Below, piece by piece: positions 58,001-64,000 of a stretch of 64,000 nucleotides of DNA; position 1 is the first letter of the stretch, and each line of letters starts with the position of its first letter. The stretch comes from Apteryx mantelli (taxonomy: Eukaryota > Chordata > Aves > Apterygiformes > Apterygidae). Location of the stretch: positions 50,843,297 through 50,907,296 of the forward strand of contig NC_089983.1 of the NCBI RefSeq assembly GCF_036417845.1, written 5' to 3'. Below the pieces are notes generated by a model. The model ran no database searches, was not told the origin of the DNA, and saw only the letters and a list, made by a program, of their open reading frames with translations. Made by a program: the position numbers and the translations under genes.

Positions 58001-58611
58001 ATGCTTCCCGGGTGAGAAGTATTTCTTTGCTGGCTTAGATGTGCATTGCATACATCTGTATGTCTTCCCTCCCACCGCTTTGGATGGATACAGATTTATT
58101 TTTTATTTTTTTGACAGCACTAGCATCAGGCTGCTCTGTTGAGCTCCCCAACTGGCTGATTTTACCACATAGTTTTCTATTTAATAAGATTGTTTCTTCT
58201 GAAATTGAGGACTTCAGTTACAGGTCTGTCTACTTTTGCTTATCTTTCCATTTTAAATTTAAAACAGTTCATAATAATGTGGTCCATGGCTATTTCTGCA
58301 GCTGATTTTTCTGTGATGTCTTTCAGGATTGAGCTTGAGTAAATAATCTTTCTGTTGGTTTAAATGCTCTTTAGATACCATATCTATGAAATAAATATCT
58401 GTGCCCCACCATTATGACAATTATTCATGCTTCAATCAATGTCTGGAAAAGTTAAATATTATGCAGCGCAGTTTCCAGTGATGTTTGTTTCTGATAGATC
58501 TTCCCCCCAAGGTTTTAGAGTGGCCACTACCAGCAGCAGCCTCCTCCTCTCCACTTGGAGACTCACAAAACGCGTAAGCTGTACACTCTGTCCTTCCTCA
58601 GTTAGAGGAGC

Positions 58612-58668
58612 ATATCCGTATGACCAGTTACGGATATAAACAGTCTCCAGAGAGAAGACTTCTCTCTG
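58612..58668. repeat. Two adjacent short inverted repeats
   Basis: ATATCCGTA and TACGGATAT (9-base arms, 8-base loop) at 58612-58637 are followed by CAGAGAGAAG-A-CTTCTCTCTG (10-base arms, 1-base centre) at 58648-58668. No function was recognised. Confidence 0.6.
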
Positions 58669-59639
58669 AAGTTGAAAACTGGTGACATGACTACTCCTAT
58701 CTTTTGAATTTTACTTTGTTTTGTGATATTTCCAATATATTAGCTGTAAATTCACTGGTGAATTGTGTTTAAGACCCACTGAACAATCTGTTGTAAGGAT
58801 GCAGTGAATCGGTAGTTTATTAAGTAAGAATTTCTTTGTTTAAATTCAGTGTAAAGCCTGAAGTTCATATTGCCATCACAGTAAGTATAATTTTTCACTT
58901 TCATGAAGACATTTTACCATAAAAATCTGTGGAACTCATGAAATTTCTTGAAAATGAAAGATGACTTTCTACAGCTGATTTCAGTGTGAGTCTCCTCTTA
59001 AGCTTCTGACCACCATTTCTAGTTAAGAAACAAGGAAAGAATATTACTGCTAAAGTACCTCTCCATGTCTGCTGGTATGCATCTAAAGTGTTGATGCTTT
59101 AAGGCTGTTTTAACAAGAAAAAAAGCGTGGGTCTATCACACTGTGACTAGCACACATCTGTTGGTTATTTTGGAATTGCCTGTGGTTCTTTTTGATATGT
59201 GTTTTTCAGTATGTTTTAAAAACAAAGTTTTGGTTATGAAATAAGTTCTAAACTTCAACTTTGCTGAATCAAAACATAGTGTGTGGTGTGAATTTAAATT
59301 GTACTTCTCCCGTTTGACTTAAGGTATTTGATTGTCCCAGGCGGCATATTACATTGCTTTTAATAAAAGCTGAAATAGTTGTTTAAGCAAGTGTTTAAGT
59401 CTTGATCTTGTTTCATTCCACATAACACCTGTCATTTTAGTACAGAGGAGGATACTTGCAGAAAACTACTTGTCTGTGGTTTTTTGCTCAGGAGTTCAGA
59501 CGTTAAGGTTGCAGCCTGATAGCAGAGCAAAGCAAATCCTCCCTGCGTGCTTGTGTTTTCCCACCGCCTCCATTATACCCGAAGTGGCATCTGCCCCATT
59601 GCCAGAATCAGCTTCCCAGAGGATCAGAGAGCATAGCAG

Positions 59640-59960
59640 GGAGGGAACTGGTCTCTCTCGGTTCGGCTTTCCGGGTCCGTTGGGCGCGTGCTGGCATGCT
59701 TGGCTGCGTGCTGTGCCGCGTGGTGCCATGCTGGCAGGGGTCCTCCGGCCAGAGCCAGGAGCCGGGAGCGTGGCAGCAGCAGCTCCTCTTCGGGAAGAGG
59801 TCTGGGTTATCCTGGGCTAAGCGATCACCCTAGCGCAGTTAGTCTGTCCTCGGGAATCCAGAACAGCATCTCTGCGTTTCACTGCGCTGGAGAAATGCCA
59901 GCTCTTGCAGAGGGTGCTGGCGTCTATCAAATGCAGCTATGGCACGGATCCCTGTCGGGC
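59640..59960 (+). promoter_or_regulatory. GC- and CpG-richer pocket inside the presumed PKP4 intron
   Basis: A stretch of about 320 bases with some 20 CpG dinucleotides and clearly higher GC than the AT-rich surroundings. It has short ORFs in several frames but no recognisable protein. It could be an internal promoter, alternative first exon or enhancer. Confidence 0.3.
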
Positions 59961-60286
59961 ACTTGGTTAGTCTGAGGAAGGAGGCTTTCCAGCGAAGTGT
60001 GGATGTTTATCGGTTTAGTCGTACGTAAATGCTGTCTTTTAAGGTGATTGTAAATAACAACTCAAGGGACTTCTGGGTTATTTCATGTATCTGACAAAAT
60101 TGTTGGTGCATATCCTTCCTATGGCTCGACAAGAGGATGTTGACAAGCGGCAATAATAGCAGAATTAAAACAGGATAAAAATGGGATAAGGTAGTGTGTG
60201 AGTGCGCGTGTGTCCACCTCGCCGTATTTGGACATGTTGATCTGAAGTTTGCATTAATAGCCTAGCTGAAATCTATTTTTAAAAGA

Positions 60287-60289
<3 letters not shown>

Positions 60290-60321
<32 letters not shown>
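60290..60321 (+). repeat. A(32) tract
   Basis: Thirty-two consecutive A, the longest mononucleotide run in the window. Confidence 0.95.
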
Positions 60322-60323
<2 letters not shown>

Positions 60324-60669
60324 AACAAGGCTCATCAGAAGGTGTGTTGAGTTATTTGGAGTTAACTGGCAGTGTTACCGTAAAGAAACAGAACATATGA
60401 ACTGTGTTCACCACTGTAAGTTAGAAATGTCTTTAAAAATGTTATTTGAAGAAATAGTGAGCAATTATATATGCAGACATTATTCATAATGCTTTTATTG
60501 TACTTTTGTTTGACAAAAAAACAAATGTAGGATTATGTTATCTTCCAGAAAGAGATGTTTAAGGGTGACTTCTGAGCCCTATTTTTGCCCCTCCTTTGTT
60601 GGGCATGTTAAGACAACATTTATTCTGCCATTTGCAGCTTCACATGTCTGGTTATATGAGAACTGACCT

Positions 60670-60711
60670 AATAAAGAATGTATTCGATGAGCATTAAAAA
60701 AAAAAAAAAAA
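60670..60711 (+). other. AATAAA followed by a 16-A run (retrocopy-like 3' end)
   Basis: AATAAA at 60670-60675 is followed 20 bases later by 16 A (60696-60711). This spacing is like the end of a polyadenylated transcript copied into DNA. About 350 bases upstream is another A run of 32. I see no coding homology or target duplication, so a chance A tract remains possible. Confidence 0.3.
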
Positions 60712-62697
60712 GTTGAACCCTCTGCAGAGCATCGTCTATGCCTTTGCTCAAAAGCTCTGTTTTAAAATTTCTGCATTTGAAATGAGACCGCTCATAAATA
60801 GCAAGGCAAAAAATGCAATTAACTAGAGATTTATCCCGTCGGCATCTGCAATTTGCCCTGCTGTCTGTGGTATTGAAAAGGTAAGTAGTAACTGACTGTA
60901 AACACCTGGCTAAAGTGTTTCAGTTTGGGGTAGCCTAACTGATACATGTAACAAATATTTTCAACTTCTGTGATAAAGTTATATGAATGTTCCTTGTTGA
61001 TTTCGCCCTTTCAAATAGGACTGTTTTTAACTCTTTCCTCTGCAGAAGGGCAGTTGGCTCTTTGGCCTGGGGTGCTTTCCTGCCTGGTGCTCAGCTGCTC
61101 CTGCTCCTTACTGTTCGGTGTTCAGAAAGTTCAGTTCAATATCAGCTATTGGAAATTAGGTATTTTTATAAATCAAAAGTAAGACTTATTCTGAAAATGG
61201 GAAGATACGTCTTTAGCTATGCTTACTGTTTAAGTATTATATAAAATATAAATCTCGCAAGTCCTGGAAGTGCATTCTTTTCTACTGTTGTCATCCGTGA
61301 GTGTATTTCCTGAGTAGTTATACTGATGTTTTCCTGGACTTGCATAGTGCAAGCAACAGCAGGTTTCTGTATTTTGAAAGTGGAAATCCCCTAAAACAGT
61401 AATTAATTCTTAAAATTTTTTTAGGACTTCAAATTCTGTACTTTTTCAACTCCTTCGTGTTATTGAGAGGATTTGCTTTTGGTAGATGTGTGTTTTTAAA
61501 ATCCTGATTTTGAACTTTTCATTAATGCAGAATAGAACTACCTGATTAAAGTCTTAACCTTTTCTCTTGGGAAAGAGATCTGTTTATTTAAATATACCAG
61601 TGTTAATTGTCAGGCATATCTAAATCATAACTGTGACCATTTAATTGTTCTATTGTCTGTAGTTATCAAAAAGCCAAAAAAAAAAGTTTCTTTGAATTTG
61701 GAAGGGGGGAAAGCACCCCGGTATCCTATTTAGAAGAAGAAAGTAACAAGTATTAATAATCATTGATATTGTTTGATATTTGGTAAGAAGATTACAGTAA
61801 CTTTTAAATGTTACCCTTGATTGGCATTTTGCCTTTCCTGTAGTGGTTTAATATTTCAGCTGTTCTCACTCTTTTCCTTAGTCTTTGTTACAGCTAAGCA
61901 CAGGCAGCTACAACAGAAATTTTTGCAGAGTTTTGGTTGCTCTCCTCTAACTTTTCAATTGATCCAGCTCGAAATGTCATGCCCAAAACTGGATATACTT
62001 CTTCACCTAAGTAGATTGGGAAGATTGTGCATTTCCATGTAGAGGGAAATGTAAAATAAGCAGGAGTGATAAATAAGGTCTGGTTTTTTTCTTTGTCACG
62101 GAAAAGTGTGCTTTGATTACAGGGCCTCTCAGCTTCGCGTTGCTTTCCTTGGAGGTGTTGCCTTGCTGGTTGTCTTCTGTGCTGCGTTTGTTCCTTTGCG
62201 ATAGTGTTTGTAGCCCGGGTGAGCTCGGATATAGGCAAGGCAGGATTTGTACGCAGAGGTAATCTGAAATTAATGAGCGTTGCTGGAATGAACAGACAAG
62301 CTTTTGGGCATGCAAACTCTTCTTAAAGCCTAAAATAGGAGTAGCAGTTTTTAAAGTTCGGTATGAGATAGGACCAGTTGCTTATGAGCTTGAACAATAG
62401 GAGAAATGATCTAAAAATAGATGTCATGATCTCTGAATTCTGAAGCTGTCACTAAAGGTATGTGTAATCTCCTCACCCCCAGCTGTCATCTACAAAATGT
62501 TAATAATTGTCTTTCCTCTCATCTATGCTATGTCGGTAACAGTGACTGGGCAATGCCAGACTCATGGCAGAACCCCATCTGATGCCTCCTTTCAATGCAA
62601 GTGAACTACTGCTTTGATCACAGCTTTCTAACAGTTATTCCTTTCTCCCCCTCCCCTTTCCCCCCTGGGATTTTTCACCTGTACTAGCTAGACTGGG

Positions 62698-62724
62698 TTT
62701 TTTTTGTTTGTTTGTTTGTTTTTT
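62698..62724 (+). repeat. (TTTG)n simple repeat
   Basis: A T run followed by GTTT units. Confidence 0.85.
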
Positions 62725-64000
62725 GAAGGCAGGATGCAGCAGGAGGTTGGTGGTGTCTAGTTCGGGACCACTTCAGTGATACAGCTTACACCGCATCCCT
62801 CAAACACTTGCACTGGCAAAACAGGAGGAGCAAATTGCAGTGCAGAGGTGTGGAACTCTTTAGCTGTCTTTAAAGCATTTATTCGTAGCTGTAAATTTAA
62901 TTTGGAGATTCTTTTATATAATGCATTTTTTCAACATACTATATGACAAAATTGAGATGCATTTTCATAAACACATATAAAGTAGCTATGGTTTTATAAT
63001 GCTGCCGGTTGAATAATAGCTGCCTACAGGTAGTGTGTATTATATCTAGCAATAATGTATAGAGTAATACTGCAGTAATAATTTTAAAGGACTGAGAGGA
63101 AATATAAATAGAAATTGTAAAGCTCCTGCAACCATTGTGATACTTGGTAGTGTTTCTATCTTTGCTTAAAATTACTCTCAATTTACTCCTGTTTGCTTGT
63201 TTGTAAGAGTTTTCAGATGGGAGACTGAAAAGTTTGACCAGTTTGGCGCTCATATACTTTCCAAGTATCTGGTAAAAGTACAGCTTAGCATACGTTCACT
63301 ACAGTTACTCAGCTGTTACAGTTTTTAAATCGTATTGCTGTGTGATATTCATTGTGAATGACTTCATACCCTGAGTTAACTGAGAATACTCCAACGCCAA
63401 ACTAAGGATTTATACTTCTGAAGGATGAATAATTGATGAACGTCTTTATCACTTGGCAGCCTGTTTGGAAAATTAAAATCTTTGTGATACTCGCTACATT
63501 TTTTCCCTCCCTCTCAGTCTGTACTGTGATAAGATTGAACATTTATTGCTATAAATAAATGTGCTTACTAGTCTATAGAATTGTTTTTGAGCACTGTGCT
63601 CCAATGAGGTTTTTCTAAACAGCAGTGAATTGAAATACATAGTCAGAACAGAGAAACACAGATTTGGAATGGTCCAAAGGAAAAGATTCGGATTTGGGGT
63701 CCTTTATGGCACTGGAGGCTTGTGGTACTTCATACATTTGTGAAGTGTGAATGTTGCCCAGACACCCTTCAGATGACAAAGATTCTCCTTTTCTAAGGTG
63801 AGCTACAAATGGTGCCTCAGGCCTTGAAGGATACCATCATAAGTATGCGTTTATTAAAATGGCTTTCTTGCTATACCTGTCTGATCTCTTCTTTTGAATA
63901 GTTAGTTTGAAAGCTATAAAAACACTAATCTTGTGAGCATGTTACAACTGGATTTTTGTGGTTGTAGAATCTTGCCTGCTCACTAGAATGGAGTAAAAGT

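Larger units (their letters stand above)
44987..64000 (+). other. PKP4: Presumed PKP4 intron 1 (5' part)
   Basis: After the CpG island the sequence returns to AT-rich intron-like DNA to the end of the window. I looked for the N-terminal PKP4 coding exon (MPAPEQ start) and did not find it. Contents are a C run of 18 (54090-54107), a CR1-like 3' end (about 54700-55020), two adjacent short inverted repeats (58612-58668), a GC-rich pocket (59640-59960), an A run of 32 (60290-60321) and a polyadenylation-like end with 16 A (60670-60711). Confidence 0.6.

Noticed and set aside
59896..59973. ATGCCAGCTC... reading MPALAEG, similar at its start to the PKP4 N-terminus (MPAPEQ)
   Set aside because: Similarity ends after three residues and the following frame does not resemble PKP4, whose N-terminus is well conserved. 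It is treated as coincidence.

Overview
The window is nuclear DNA from an amniote, most likely a bird. It is intron-dominated and mostly AT-rich. It has small conserved exons with GT-AG borders and one strong CpG island. Few mobile elements are recognisable, and those I can place look like old CR1-type LINE fossils. The species cannot be fixed from the sequence alone.

Layout. The minus strand from about 44.6 kb down to 5.1 kb carries the 5' part of CCDC148 (coiled-coil domain containing 148). I placed a probable non-coding first exon in the CpG island (donor after 44496) and eight coding exons: 23564-23685, 16671-16774, 15727-15809, 15425-15588, 15060-15155, 14779-14960, 6927-7065 and 5116-5322. 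Reading phase is continuous across all eight. Their translation follows the human protein, as I recall it, from about residue 10 to residue 370 of roughly 590. The 3' exons must lie beyond position 1. The exon carrying the start codon was not found.

The CpG island (about 44.13-46.26 kb) is a head-to-head promoter. To the right, on the plus strand, a first exon ends at a canonical donor (44986/44987). From the known vertebrate order CCDC148-PKP4 this is best read as the non-coding exon 1 of PKP4 (plakophilin 4). The rest of the window, 44987-64000, would then be its first intron; no PKP4 coding exon was recognised there. The island holds a perfect RFX X-box (44701-44714) on the CCDC148 side, and two CCAAT boxes, a CRE-like site and a GC box on the PKP4 side. 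It also has a five-codon upstream ORF in an ideal Kozak context and a strong G-quadruplex motif just after the PKP4 donor.

Other items are a near-perfect 68-bp hairpin with mariner-like ends (27799-27866), a 22-bp palindrome made of two forkhead motifs (24131-24152), a degraded CR1/L3-like ORF1 esterase fossil on the minus strand (25320-25720), a CR1-like 3' end (about 54700-55020), several mononucleotide tracts, and a small GC-rich pocket at 59.64-59.96 kb. I saw no bacterial, viral, CRISPR or otherwise novel multi-gene system. The long ORFs in the CpG island are composition artefacts.
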